Shown: positions 6,521 through 16,400 of the stretch, piece by piece | Layout: the number at the start of each line of letters is the position of its first letter | Numbering within the stretch: position 1 is the first letter of the stretch | NCBI GenBank assembly: GCA_028701415.1 | Contig: JAQVQU010000014.1 | Coordinates: 1-24,126, forward strand | Direction of reading: 5' to 3' | Source: Clostridia bacterium | GTDB lineage: Bacteria > Bacillota > Clostridia > Christensenellales > DTU072 | DNA length: 24,126 bases | Made by a program: the position numbers and the translations under genes | Notes under the pieces: generated by a model | What the model was told of the DNA's origin: nothing | The model's input: the letters and a program-made list of their open reading frames with translations, nothing else | Database searches by the model: none

Positions 6521-8965
6521 TCATTTTTGGACTAATTTAAAAGATTCAATAATATCTCCTTCAAGAAAGTCATGAAAATCTTTTAATCCAATCCCACATT
6601 CGAAACCTGAAGCAACTTCTTTTGCATCGTCCTTAACCCGTTTAAGTGAAGTAATCATTGTATCTGCAATAACTACATCATTTCTAATTAGTCTTACATT
6701 AGCATTTCTAACAATTTTTCCATCTTTTACCATACATCCAGCAATACCACCTACGCCTGGGATTTTATAGACAGCTCTAACCTCCGCTTTTCCAATATAC
6801 TCCTCTCTAAATACAGGTTTTAACAATCCGTTAATAGCTTTTTGCACATCATCTAAGGCATCGTAAATAATTCTATACAATCTAATATCAACATTCTTAT
6901 TTTCCGCAGATATTTTTGCTTTCGAATCAGGTCTCACGTTAAATCCAATAATTATTGACCCAGTAGTTTTTGCTAAAGTAACGTCGCTTTCATTAATTGA
7001 ACCAGGGATAGCCTGAAGAACATTTACTTTTACTTCATCATTCGAAAGTTGCTCTAAACTTGATTTAAGCGCTTCAACAGACCCTTGAACATCCCCTTTT
7101 ACTATTAAATTAACAGAAGCAAGTTCTCCTTCTGCAAACCCTTTGTATAAATCTTCTAAAGAAATTGTCCCACTCTTGATTTTGTTTACTCTTTCACGAG
7201 CTATTCTTTCATCGGCGACCTGTTTTGTCAACTTTTCATCATCGACTGACATAAGATTATCGCCTGCATTTGGAACATCTTTAAGGCCTAAAATAGCAAC
7301 CGCAGTAGATGGACCTGCTTCGTTTAAAAGTTCGCCTTTTTCGTCATGCATAGCCCTTATTTTTCCAGTAATTGTGCCAGCTACTATATAGTCACCTACT
7401 TTTAAAGTTCCATTTTGGACAATTACAGTTGCGATTGGACCTTTACGTGCATCAAGTCTAGCTTCAATTATTGTCCCTTTTCCACTTCTGTTAGGATTAG
7501 CGCATAATTCCATTACTTCAGAAGTTATCAATATTGTTTCCAATAATTGAATAATGCCTTCTCCTGTTTTAGCTGAAACCCTAACGCAGGGAATGGTCCC
7601 ACCCCATTCTTCTGGAACTAGCCCTTGTTCAGATAATTGGGTAAGAACTTTGTCTATATCTGTTCCTTTTTTATCTATCTTGTTAATCGCTACAATAATA
7701 TTAACTTTTGCAGCCTTACTATGATTTATCGCTTCTATGGTTTGAGGCATAATGCCATCATCAGCAGCTACTACTATTACAACGATATCAGTTACATTTG
7801 CCCCTCGTTCTCTCATAGAAGTAAAGGCCGCATGTCCCGGGGTATCAATAAACGTAATTTGTTGTTCCTTGATTTTTACCGAATATGCTCCTATGTGTTG
7901 AGTAATGCCTCCAGCTTCTCCAACCGCCACATGAGCTTTTCTAATATAATCTAATATAGATGTCTTACCATGATCTACATGCCCCATTATAGTAACAATC
8001 GGTGGTCGAGGTTCTAGACACTCACTTTTATCTTCCTCGTTTTCATGATATTCGGATATTATATCTTCTGATGTTTTTTGAATCTTTAAATCCAAGGTTA
8101 CTCCTAATTCTTTTGCAACAAGATACGCTGTATCAAAATCTATTATTTCGTTAATAGTCTTTAAAATATCTAAAGACAAAAGCTGTTTGCAAATTTCTGC
8201 CCCAGTTTTACCTATTTTTTCAGACAATTCCTTTACAGTTATAAATTGTTTATCAATAATAGCATGATCGATTACTTTTGTTTCTAGTATATTAAATTGA
8301 GCATTTTTCCTACTTCCAGTTTTCTTAGTCCTGAGACGAACAATTTTACCTTCATCTTCATAAATTGTATCATTCTTAGAATTATCATATAAATTTCTAA
8401 GTTTTGCTTTTTTTGTACCTGTTTTTGGATCGAAATCCGTATCTTGTAGATTCCCAGTATTTTTTTTCTTAGTATATGGTTTCGGGGGTGAAATTGGTGG
8501 TTGAGGAATATTATCAATGAAAGGCTTATCATTTGGTTTATTGTATCTGTTTGTGGGCGTGTTGCTCGAAGTTGTTTTAAAGTTTCTTTTAGGATAATCC
8601 CCTTGTGTAGGAGGATAATAAACGGTAATTTCTGGCTCAGAAGTAGTATTAGTAGGTTTAATCTCCGAAGAAAGTATTTTTTCATTTTCTTCTTGATTCA
8701 GCTCAATTGATACTGTTTCATCTAAGTCTTCTTTCTCATTACCGTCCAAAGAAGACTCTTGTTCTTCAGGCAAAAGAACCGCTGTTTGAATAGCCTTTTG
8801 TTCCTCTTCAAATTTTATACGTTGCTCAATCTCTTCCTTTTTCTTATCTAACTCCATCTTTAGGATCTTAACCGAGCCCAAAAATAATTGTATTTGTTCA
8901 GAAATCTGATTTTTTAGTGTTTCATATTCCTTGTTATTGATTTTTTCATTATCTTTATTTGTCAT
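6521..8965 (-). CDS. infB: Translation initiation factor IF-2
   Basis: IF-2 is the GTPase that places initiator fMet-tRNA on the 30S subunit and promotes subunit joining. The 814-aa product has a charged coiled-coil-like N-terminus (residues about 1-100), a proline- and lysine-rich linker (about 110-225), one IF2_N domain (about 238-295), then the G domain with G1 G-H-V-D-H-G-K-T (328-335), G3 D-T-P-G-H (374-378), and G4 N-K-I-D (428-431), followed by domains II-IV. The N-terminal extension is species-variable in this family. The ATG at 8965 is chosen because GGGAG (8975-8971) lies 5 nt before it; a GTG at 8971 would overlap that site. It overlaps ylxQ by 11 nt and rbfA's upstream site at its stop. 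Confidence 0.97.
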   Translation of the reverse strand: MTNKDNEKINNKEYETLKNQISEQIQLFLGSVKILKMELDKKKEEIEQRIKFEEEQKAIQTAVLLPEEQESSLDGNEKEDLDETVSIELNQEENEKILSSEIKPTNTTSEPEITVYYPPTQGDYPKRNFKTTSSNTPTNRYNKPNDKPFIDNIPQPPISPPKPYTKKKNTGNLQDTDFDPKTGTKKAKLRNLYDNSKNDTIYEDEGKIVRLRTKKTGSRKNAQFNILETKVIDHAIIDKQFITVKELSEKIGKTGAEICKQLLSLDILKTINEIIDFDTAYLVAKELGVTLDLKIQKTSEDIISEYHENEEDKSECLEPRPPIVTIMGHVDHGKTSILDYIRKAHVAVGEAGGITQHIGAYSVKIKEQQITFIDTPGHAAFTSMRERGANVTDIVVIVVAADDGIMPQTIEAINHSKAAKVNIIVAINKIDKKGTDIDKVLTQLSEQGLVPEEWGGTIPCVRVSAKTGEGIIQLLETILITSEVMELCANPNRSGKGTIIEARLDARKGPIATVIVQNGTLKVGDYIVAGTITGKIRAMHDEKGELLNEAGPSTAVAILGLKDVPNAGDNLMSVDDEKLTKQVADERIARERVNKIKSGTISLEDLYKGFAEGELASVNLIVKGDVQGSVEALKSSLEQLSNDEVKVNVLQAIPGSINESDVTLAKTTGSIIIGFNVRPDSKAKISAENKNVDIRLYRIIYDALDDVQKAINGLLKPVFREEYIGKAEVRAVYKIPGVGGIAGCMVKDGKIVRNANVRLIRNDVVIADTMITSLKRVKDDAKEVASGFECGIGLKDFHDFLEGDIIESFKLVQK

Positions 8966-9287
8966 TTTCACTCCCTGGATATTCTTCTTCTAAAAAAGTT
9001 TTAATAATAGCATCACACAAAGTTCCTTTAAGTATAGAAATTACTTTTACTCCTGTTTTTATTGCAGTTAAGTCCTCCCAATTTGATAATATCCATAATC
9101 TACATTTTCTTGTCTCTAACCATTTGTTTAATTTCTTTTGAGCATTCTCAGAGAGATTTTTATCAACTAAAATCGCTCCAATAACAGAATTATTTTTCCC
9201 ACTAAGAACTGTATCTGAACCAAATAGTACTTGTCTAGATTTTATAGAAAACCCTATTAACGTATTAATTCTCTTCCAGTTTTTCAT
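8955..9287 (-). CDS. ylxQ: L7Ae-type RNA-binding protein YlxQ
   Basis: A small protein of the ribosomal L7Ae/L30e family, which binds kink-turn RNA; the YlxQ branch is of unknown exact role but is conserved in nusA-infB operons. The product has the family start (N-x-L-I-G-F-S-I-K-S-R-Q-V-L-F-G), the V-I-G-A-I-L-V-D-K-N-L-S-E-N-A-Q-K-K-L block near residues 35-53, and the central beta-strand C-R-L-W-I-L-S. The position, between ylxR and infB, is as strong an argument as the sequence. The ATG at 9287 is preferred because the distance to the L-I-G-F motif then matches the family; an ATG at 9299 would add four residues. Neither has a good Shine-Dalgarno; both lie inside ylxR, so coupling is likely. 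Confidence 0.85.
   Translation of the reverse strand: MKNWKRINTLIGFSIKSRQVLFGSDTVLSGKNNSVIGAILVDKNLSENAQKKLNKWLETRKCRLWILSNWEDLTAIKTGVKVISILKGTLCDAIIKTFLEEEYPGSENDK
8971..8975 (-). promoter_or_regulatory. Ribosome binding site that decides the infB start
   Basis: GGGAG on the minus strand lies within the last codons of ylxQ, 5 nt before the ATG at 8965. The alternative GTG start at 8971 uses the last base of this site, which makes it unlikely. Confidence 0.65.
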
Positions 9288-9531
9288 TGATACAATCATA
9301 TATATTTTTATTTACATTGACTTTAAAACTCTTGTTTAAAAGATGTTTCGATACAACCATCTTCATGCAAGTATTATCAATACATATATATACTCCTCTA
9401 CCTCCTAATTTGCATTCTTTGTCGACAAAAATATCTCCATTGCTCAATTTTGCGATCCGAAGGCAATCATTCTTGTCTCTCCTCCTTTTACAGGCTATAC
9501 ATGTTCTTGTTTCCTTCGGAAAATTTTTCAT
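9265..9531 (-). CDS. ylxR: RNA-binding protein YlxR (DUF448)
   Basis: An 88-aa member of the YlxR family, a small basic nucleic-acid-binding protein encoded between nusA and infB in many Gram-positives. The family signatures are present: R-T-C-I-A-C-K-R-R near residues 9-17 and G-G-R-G-V-Y-I-C at about 43-50, with further cysteines at residues 40 and 55. The ATG at 9531 is 7 nt after an AAGG that overlaps the nusA stop region. Its 3' end overlaps ylxQ by 23 nt or more. Confidence 0.92.
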   Translation of the reverse strand: MKNFPKETRTCIACKRRRDKNDCLRIAKLSNGDIFVDKECKLGGRGVYICIDNTCMKMVVSKHLLNKSFKVNVNKNIYDCINEKLEEN

Positions 9532-9540
9532 ATAATTACC

Positions 9541-10641
9541 TTATGAATCAATTTCAGTCATTACTTGAGTATACGGCTTTATATCGATTTTATAACCAGT
9601 TAATCTTGCCGCAAGCTTAGCGTTTTGTCCATTTTTCCCAATAGCAAGCGACAACTTATCATCAGGAACAACGACTATTGCTTGATTCTCCGTTTGATTT
9701 AATCTGACCATTGATACTTTTGCTGGGCTAAGTGCTCTTGTGATATATTCCGAAGGATCATTGGAATATAAAATGACATCAACCTTTTCCCCATTCAACT
9801 CTGAAACTATTGCATTAACTCTAGCGCCTTTTGGCCCGATACATGCTCCAGTTGAATCAACATTAGGGTCTTCGCTATATACTGATAATTTAGTCCTAAA
9901 ACCTGCCTCTCTTACAATATTTTTAATTTTTACTAAATTTGATCTAATTTCAGGGACTTCTATCTCAAATAATTTTTTGACATATCCTGCGTCAGCTCTG
10001 CTTACAATAACTTGTTGCTGTCCTTTAGGGTTAATTCTTACTTTTTTTACATACACTTTAATTTGCTTGCCTACTGAATATTTCTCATTAAATGGTTGCT
10101 CATTTAAAGGTAAAACTGCTTCCATTTGTGTGCCAACTATCTCAACATAAGTTGCCGTTGGTTCAGCTCTTCTCACTATAGCCTGGACTAATTCCCCCTC
10201 CCTCTTTGTCATTTCATCGTGAGCCATAGTTTTTTTTGCGTCATTAATTTTTTGCAATACTACCTGAGAAGCCGTTTGTGCCGCTATTCTAGACACTTTT
10301 TCAGGAGGAATAATTTCACGGCTTATTTCGCCAATTTTTGCATCAGGGTCAATTTTTCTTGCTTCTTTTAAGGAGATTCTATGTTCCTCAATATCCATTT
10401 CTTCAAAAGAGTTTTTACGTTCCTCCCCATCGACTTCCTCTTCAACAACTTTTGCATAAGCAACACATCTTATTTCAAACTTTTCAGGATATAGTTGTAA
10501 AGAAACGGCCCTATCAAGCCCCGTTTCTTTTTTTAAGGCAGAGCTTAATCCATGTTCAAGAGAAGATATAATCATTTCTCTCTCCAATTTTGAACTTTTT
10601 TCTAATTCATCTAATGCGGCAAAAAAATCCTTATTATTCAT
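9541..10641 (-). CDS. nusA: Transcription termination/antitermination factor NusA
   Basis: NusA binds RNA polymerase and nascent RNA, and modulates pausing, intrinsic termination and antitermination. The 366-aa product has the Firmicute layout without the C-terminal acidic repeats found in Proteobacteria: an N-terminal polymerase-binding domain (about 1-125), an S1 domain (about 135-200), and tandem KH domains (about 200-345). Clear motifs are G-P-K-G-A-R-V in KH1 and A-I-G-K-N-G-Q-N-A-K-L-A in KH2. The GGAGG at 10655-10651 is 9 nt before the ATG at 10641 and only 3 nt before an in-frame ATG at 10647, so the former is preferred. It sits between rimP and ylxR. Its expression may be fed back through the hairpin ahead of rimP. 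Confidence 0.96.
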   Translation of the reverse strand: MNNKDFFAALDELEKSSKLEREMIISSLEHGLSSALKKETGLDRAVSLQLYPEKFEIRCVAYAKVVEEEVDGEERKNSFEEMDIEEHRISLKEARKIDPDAKIGEISREIIPPEKVSRIAAQTASQVVLQKINDAKKTMAHDEMTKREGELVQAIVRRAEPTATYVEIVGTQMEAVLPLNEQPFNEKYSVGKQIKVYVKKVRINPKGQQQVIVSRADAGYVKKLFEIEVPEIRSNLVKIKNIVREAGFRTKLSVYSEDPNVDSTGACIGPKGARVNAIVSELNGEKVDVILYSNDPSEYITRALSPAKVSMVRLNQTENQAIVVVPDDKLSLAIGKNGQNAKLAARLTGYKIDIKPYTQVMTEIDS

Positions 10642-10673
10642 TAACATAATCCTCCGTTAAAATTCAATAATAT

Positions 10674-11153
10674 TTAAAAATCTAGATGGGGAAAAAGTGT
10701 TTTTATGTTTGTTCTTTCCACAACCAGTGTTTTTCCTAATTTTGTTTCAATAGAAACCTCTGTATCACTATATTCTTTAATATATCCAACTATTTTGTTT
10801 TTCAAATTTTCGTTTTGCTTTGTAACTAGATCAACTTTTACTCCTAAGTTTCTACGAAAATCATCATTGCTAATAATAGGCCTATCTAATCCTGGGGAAG
10901 AGATAATCAAGGTATAAGGATGACCATCAGAAATATCTACCTTATCAAGTGGTATAGAGACTTCTTTGTCAACCAATACGCAATCATCTAAGGAAATACC
11001 CCCTGTTTTATATATAAATATGGTGATATTCTTTTTTATACCTATATTCTCAATTTTAATTTCTACTAATTCATATGATAGTTTTTCAAGTATAGGCTTA
11101 ATAATTGATTCTATTTTTTGAACATATTCTTTGTTATCCATATAGATAATCAT
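10674..11153 (-). CDS. rimP: Ribosome maturation factor RimP
   Basis: RimP assists assembly of the 30S subunit. The product of 159 aa has the conserved N-terminal domain (K-I-E-S-I-I-K-P-I-L-E-K-L-S-Y-E-L-V-E-I), the S-L-D-D-C segment, the S-S-P-G-L-D-R-P motif near residues 92-99, and the SH3-like C-terminal domain ending around L-F-P-H. I place the start at ATG 11153, directly after a tandem purine-rich AAGGAAGGAA; longer in-frame extensions to 11204 would run through the upstream hairpin and are unlikely. It is the first gene of the rimP-nusA-ylxR-ylxQ-infB-rbfA cluster. Confidence 0.94.
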   Translation of the reverse strand: MIIYMDNKEYVQKIESIIKPILEKLSYELVEIKIENIGIKKNITIFIYKTGGISLDDCVLVDKEVSIPLDKVDISDGHPYTLIISSPGLDRPIISNDDFRRNLGVKVDLVTKQNENLKNKIVGYIKEYSDTEVSIETKLGKTLVVERTNIKTLFPHLDF

Positions 11154-11171
11154 TTCCTTCCTTAGATATTC

Positions 11172-11200
11172 AATAAATAAGAGTGGCCAACTGACCACTC
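11172..11200 (-). terminator. Hairpin with interrupted U tract between rluD and rimP; probable attenuator
   Basis: On the minus strand GAGTGGTC and GGCCACTC form an 8-bp stem (one T-G wobble) closed by an AGTT loop at 11200-11181. It is followed immediately by TTATTTATT (11180-11172). It lies 40 nt after the rluD stop. The rimP ribosome binding site begins about 10 nt further on, which leaves no room for a promoter behind it. Either it ends part of the upstream transcription or it acts as a leader attenuator for rimP-nusA. Confidence 0.6.
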
Positions 11201-11240
11201 CCACAAGAAAGTTATACTAAGTCTTTTTATATTAACATAA

Positions 11241-12209
11241 TTATACTTTGATATCAAGCAAATCAAACAATAATGGGTCATTGTGGTTGATGTATATTAA
11301 TGAATTCTGTCTTAAGCAAACTAATACTTCCAAAAAATCATCAGGTGGGGGAGCGATAAATGACAAATCCTTTCCTGTAGTTGGGTGTGTTATCCCTAAA
11401 TACCAAGAGTGCAGCAATTGTCCATTAACTTGAAATTTATTTGATCCACCATATGTTAAGTCACCAACTATCGGATGGCCTATTGATTGAGAGTGCACTC
11501 TAATCTGATGAGTTCTTCCGGTATATATTTGATAATTAATTAAGGAATAATCCTTGTAACCTTCTATAACATTGAATGAAGTTTTTGCGTAACGTCCAGA
11601 TGAGACTACGGCCATAGTTTGGCGATTTTTTCTAGACCTTGCAACGGGTCTTTCTATAATCCCCATATTTTCATGAAAAACTCCATCAGCTATCCCTATA
11701 TATTTCTTATTCACTCGCCTATCAGAAAACTGTTTAGCTAGAGAATTATGTGCGAAGTCATTTTTTGCAACAACAATAATTCCTGAGGTATCCTTATCCA
11801 AGCGATGTACTATTCCAGGCCTAATTTTTCCATTGATTGAAGAGAGGTCTTTGATATGATAAAGTAGTGCATTCACTAATGTATTTTCTAAGTTACCAGC
11901 TCCAGGATGTACTACCATACCTTTGCTTTTATTAATCACAACTATATCTTCATCTTGGAACATAATATTTATAGGAATGTTTTGAGGAATAATATCTATT
12001 TCTACAGGTTCTTCTATTTCAACAGATAAAGCTTCCTCAGCTTTAATTATGTAGCTAGATTTATCAATTACGTGAAACTGATTCCTTACAAATCCTTTTT
12101 CAATTATTATTTGGACTTTATTTCGAGAAAAATCTAATTCATTAGAAAGAAATGAATCAATCCTTTTCCCTATATCTTCTTTTTCTACATATATTCTAAT
12201 ATTTTCCAT
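11241..12209 (-). CDS. rluD: RluA/RluD-family 23S rRNA pseudouridine synthase
   Basis: A pseudouridine synthase of the RluA family with an N-terminal S4 RNA-binding domain (residues about 13-70) and the catalytic motif H-R-L-D-K-D-T-S-G at 135-143, Asp138 being the catalytic residue. Further family blocks are M-V-V-H-P-G-A-G (98-105), K-K-Y-I-G-I and T-G-R-T-H-Q-I-R-V-H near 228-237. The S4 domain and the 322-aa length fit the RluD branch, which modifies helix 69 of 23S rRNA; Firmicutes have several paralogues, so the exact target is inferred. It follows lspA with 9 nt between them; the lspA-rluD pair is a common Firmicute arrangement. Confidence 0.9.
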   Translation of the reverse strand: MENIRIYVEKEDIGKRIDSFLSNELDFSRNKVQIIIEKGFVRNQFHVIDKSSYIIKAEEALSVEIEEPVEIDIIPQNIPINIMFQDEDIVVINKSKGMVVHPGAGNLENTLVNALLYHIKDLSSINGKIRPGIVHRLDKDTSGIIVVAKNDFAHNSLAKQFSDRRVNKKYIGIADGVFHENMGIIERPVARSRKNRQTMAVVSSGRYAKTSFNVIEGYKDYSLINYQIYTGRTHQIRVHSQSIGHPIVGDLTYGGSNKFQVNGQLLHSWYLGITHPTTGKDLSFIAPPPDDFLEVLVCLRQNSLIYINHNDPLLFDLLDIKV

Positions 12210-12218
12210 AAAAACTTT

Positions 12219-12713
12219 TTATTTATTTTTTTTTGTTGTAGCGAAAAAATCCCATAATATATACATTATTAAAATAATACACCCTATAGTCAAACAAGAG
12301 TCAGCTATATTAAAAACAGCAAAGTCTATAAGCTCAAAATATATAAAATCCCTTACATATCCAAACTTCAATCTATCGATTATATTACCTATCCCCCCTG
12401 CGATAATCAATGACATAGCAATTTTAAATAAAGGATTATTTATCTTTTTTTGAGTAAGTATTAAAACAACTAAAGCACCTATTACAGTAATTATTGATAC
12501 AATGGTTAGAATATTTGTATAATCTGCAAATATACCAAAAGATGCTCCCGTGTTTTTTATAGCAGTAAATCTTAATACCCCTGATATTAAAATAATATCT
12601 GGCTGACCAGAAGCAATTGGACCATAAATATATTTCTTTGTTATAAGATCCAAAGCAATTAAAGAAATTATCAAAAGTAACTCTAATATAAGTGTGAAAA
12701 TATTTTTTCTCAT
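12219..12713 (-). CDS. lspA: Lipoprotein signal peptidase (signal peptidase II)
   Basis: LspA cleaves the signal peptide of diacylglyceryl-modified prolipoproteins at the lipobox cysteine. Four hydrophobic segments are visible. The aspartate pair is present: Asp113 in G-N-I-I-D-R-L and Asp138 in F-N-I-A-D-S, together with the N-T-G-A-S-F-G block (54-60). Length (164 aa) is normal. The gene is two genes downstream of a large lipoprotein gene, a likely substrate of the enzyme. In the 78-nt gap upstream there are two TATAAT hexamers (12755-12750 and 12725-12720) but only weak -35 matches, and no good Shine-Dalgarno before the ATG, so a local promoter is possible but unproven. Confidence 0.96.
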   Translation of the reverse strand: MRKNIFTLILELLLIISLIALDLITKKYIYGPIASGQPDIILISGVLRFTAIKNTGASFGIFADYTNILTIVSIITVIGALVVLILTQKKINNPLFKIAMSLIIAGGIGNIIDRLKFGYVRDFIYFELIDFAVFNIADSCLTIGCIILIMYILWDFFATTKKNK

Positions 12714-12791
12714 TTAAATATTATATATTAACGGCAATAAAAAAACAAAATTATAATACTCTAAATAAAAACCAAAGATTCAAAGAGTTTA

Positions 12792-13466
12792 TTATCCTAA
12801 ATAATCTTGAAAAATTGCTTTACCAAGTCTAATCATATTCGACCCACACTCTAAAGCCTCGATATAATCATCCGACATGCCCATTGAAAGGTGAATAATA
12901 CTTTTATCTAATATGTTTAGAGAGTCAAACAAATTCTTAGCTTTATAAAATATATCTTTAATCTTATATGTATCACTCTTTTTGGGAGCAACAATCATTA
13001 GTCCCTCTATCTTAATACATTTAAATTTCTCCCTAATATTTTCATAAAAAGAAATTAGTTCTTTAGAGAAAATTCCTCCTTTATTACTTTCACTACCAGC
13101 ATTAATTTCAATAAATATTTTTTGTGAAAGATTATTAATTCTACATATTCTTTCAATTTCTACGCATTGATCTATTGAATCAATACTTTGTATATATCTA
13201 GTCTTTCCTACTAAATACTTAATTTTATTTGTTTGCAACCTTCCAATAAAATCCCAAGTATATGCATTATCATATTTAGACCTAAACTCCTGAGCAATAT
13301 TCTCTCCAAATACACTATTATTTAATAGTCGATTTGCTTCCTTCATATTTTCAATCGTTTGATTTTTTGATGCAATAATAATGCTAGGAGCCCTTAAGAT
13401 ATTATTACTAAAAGATATCCTTTGAATTTCTTGTTTAATTCTTATAATGTTATTTTCAATACTCAT
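12792..13466 (-). CDS. yggS: YggS/PLPBP-family pyridoxal phosphate homeostasis protein
   Basis: A single-domain fold-type III PLP-binding protein without known catalysis that maintains PLP and amino-acid balance (YggS in E. coli, YlmE in Bacillus, human PLPBP). The PLP-binding lysine is Lys34 in the I-I-A-S-K-N-Q-T motif. Other signatures are F-G-E-N-x-A-Q-E at 53-60, W-D-F-I-G-R-L-Q-T-N-K, and the C-terminal L-S-M-G-M-S-D-D-Y followed by R-L-G-K-A-I-F. Length is 224 aa. The ATG overlaps the stop of the large lipoprotein gene as ATGA, with a G-rich stretch (GGGGG) just upstream, so the two are translationally coupled. In many Firmicutes this gene sits near sepF/ylmG instead. Confidence 0.92.
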   Translation of the reverse strand: MSIENNIIRIKQEIQRISFSNNILRAPSIIIASKNQTIENMKEANRLLNNSVFGENIAQEFRSKYDNAYTWDFIGRLQTNKIKYLVGKTRYIQSIDSIDQCVEIERICRINNLSQKIFIEINAGSESNKGGIFSKELISFYENIREKFKCIKIEGLMIVAPKKSDTYKIKDIFYKAKNLFDSLNILDKSIIHLSMGMSDDYIEALECGSNMIRLGKAIFQDYLG

Positions 13467-16400
13467 TCTACCCCCTGTACAATAAATCCTTCATAATTCG
13501 ACCATAAAACATCAGAAACATATTCTGGATAACTTTCTTCTTTTACAATTATAGATAAATTATTTAAAAGAATCTCCTCGGGCATACTTATTGGATTTCC
13601 AATTATTATCGGAGGGGTTTCCTGTGACGATAGGTCTATGGCCAATTCTGTCTCCCCGTCCCAAGTGAATACATCCTGACCAAGTCTGCTAATATTCGGC
13701 AATAAATACTGATTAATCCCTTTTACCCTCCAAAAAGCTCTATCAGAGATAAACAAATCCGAAGAAGCGATTGCACTAATATTTGCTAGGCCATTTACTT
13801 CATTTCCGGTCAAATCAATCTGAATAAGAGAATCGCAAAAAGCGAATGACTCAAAACCTATAAACGCAATTTTTTTATCTGATTTGAATTTTATATAAAA
13901 AAGATTATTCGCCCTATAAAAAGCATAATCTCCTATCATCGTACAGGTTGAAGGAATATCATATGAATTTGTCTCTTTGCCTGCAGTATATGATAATAAA
14001 ATATCTTTATTTTTTGAATATAATACATTTTGTGAATCAACAGAATATTTAGAATTATCATTAGCAACATAATATTTATTTAAAAATTTTAGTCCGCTCA
14101 AAGCTCCTTTTCCTATTATTACTACTTGAGAAAGGTCTAGCTCAATTATATCAAATTTATCATAACTTAAAGAATAATCTGATAAAATCCTTACATTTGA
14201 TAAAGCTAAACCTTTGATCTGACTTGTTTGTTTAAAAGTATCCTTTCCTATACGGCTTACTATTCTCGGATTTTGAGAATTAATTTTTACGATTTTTGGA
14301 ACCACAACATAGGATTGATCCCCATAATATTTATAAGTAGAAAAAGTTCCATCTTCATTCTCATAAACCCAGAAACTATTTTCAATTTTATATAATCCAT
14401 TTTTAAAAGAAAAATAATCGTCCTTAGCCGACCCATCTACTGACAAAACAACCAGATTACTATATATTTGTGTATCAATAGTTTTCTCATTAAAAAAATT
14501 AGAATAAACTTTATGAAAAATCTGCCCTATTGAATTTACAAGCACAGGTAGATTAATTTCTATTATAAGATAAAAACAACCATCTTCTTTTTCTGCAATA
14601 ATTACTTCTTCCAAATAATGAGCAAAAGAGCAAATTTCTGGAAAACTCGTAAAATAATCTAATATAGCGGTTAAGTTATCCATACGTTTTAGATAAATAC
14701 CATAATCAGATAAAAACAACTCATTGATTTCCAGATATCTCTCTCTAAGGGAAAAACTCTCAGGGACACTCTGTTCAAATTCACCCTTAACGTGAACGTT
14801 GTAACCAGGCATAATAAACGTATCAGGGATTTGTTCATAATTAACATCAGGATCAGAGGCCTTTTTTATCATTAATCTCGATAATTTATACCCTTTATCT
14901 GGTTTTATTTCGAGAGGAACATAGCTACCTGTTTTGGCGGAATCTTGTCCTTTTATGGTACCCCCTATTTCAGAATAAAAATATTTAATTGTGCTAATTA
15001 CTGAAGGAGGCGGGCTTTCTCTAAAATAAAGATCCAAATTTATATTTCCAACTGTATAGTAACCTGAAATATCTAAATCAAAACCGGATACAGTAACGAC
15101 TATATTCGAAATATTATAGTTATTCCGGCCTTGGATATCAATATAAATTAAATCCCCTTCAAATGCGTATTCTTTATCTGGGAAAATAGAAATTTTTTCA
15201 TTTTCATAAGCATTAACTGTGTAGTATCGATCAAATATTATGTATAGTACTATCTCAAAATTAGGCATAGAAAAAGAAAATGATTTGAGACCAATAATTG
15301 GATTCTTAAATTCAAATATCTCTATTATCTCTGATCCAAATTCGTAATATACTTTTTTTATTGCATTTTTTAGAGTCTCATTTGGAAGAAGTGTTAACTC
15401 AACAACCTCATTATATGCTGCTGACATAACTGGATTTAAAATAGTTCCTTCCCCAGATATCTCGTATACAATATTTCTCTCTTGTGAAGATATATCGTAT
15501 ATATCCGATCTAATACAAATATCATAATTAGGCATAATAAATGAATATTGATCATAAAATGTATAAATTTCGTTTCCATTTGGATATTCCCAATACTTGA
15601 AAGTAAATTTTCTTCCTTCTAAACTTTCAATAAGAGATATTTTTACCAATTCATTTTCTAAGGCATATTCATGGGATAAAGATATATCAACGGTGCTTTC
15701 CTCATGGAAATAAATTCTTTTTCCTCTATAAGACACTTCAACCGTTATTACCGCATCAGTATCGGGCATAAATAACCTATCTAATTGCATAAATTTACCA
15801 TTAATTGCGACACTGTCAACAACATAATCAACTAAATTTGAAGTATCAAGCTCAATTTTTTCTCCATGCGAAAAATATTCCTTATCCCCTTTTACCCTCA
15901 CAATTTGCTCTCCTATAGGATTAGGTTGTTGAGACAAAGTTAATTTATATTTCTCTGAATAATTAATTTCATTAGTAACTGCAGAAAGTACTACATTTTC
16001 AAAGGGCATTACGAATCCATTTTGAGATATTTGTATATCATTGGCAAAAAGGGACTCTATATAATAATCTTGGCTAGCAATAGCATCAAAATATACGTAT
16101 TCCCCTGGAGATGCAACGCATTGAGAACAAATAATACTGACATAATTATTATGATTAATTTCGATAGTGAACTGCTCGAAATAGTCCATTTTTGAAAAAG
16201 AAACGCTGATATTCGCATCAAATGCGCTCATAAGAAAAATATTATCTTTTATTTGTTCTCCAGTATTCAATATGGTTATACTCTCGAGTTTATACCCCAT
16301 ATTAGGAATAGCGTAAATAGATACATTTTCACCTCTCTTTGCTGTTCTTGCTCCAAGAAGAATCTTTCCTTCAAGGTTTTCCTCATTGATAATGTTAATA

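Noticed and set aside
8284..8685. Minus-strand open frame of 133 codons in another frame of infB
   Set aside because: It lies wholly within the low-complexity linker region of infB; composition is explained by the AT-rich lysine/proline coding in the main frame.
9287..9535. Plus-strand open frame of 82 codons over ylxR
   Set aside because: Antisense to a well supported conserved gene, with no homologous look and no start signal.
11154..11204. N-terminal extension of rimP by 17 codons
   Set aside because: It would translate the hairpin region, gives a hydrophobic N-terminus foreign to RimP, and the better ribosome site is just before 11153.
12714..12791. Promoter or terminator between yggS and lspA
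   Set aside because: TATAAT hexamers occur, but -35 matches are poor and no stable stem is visible; one -10 would be too close to the start codon.
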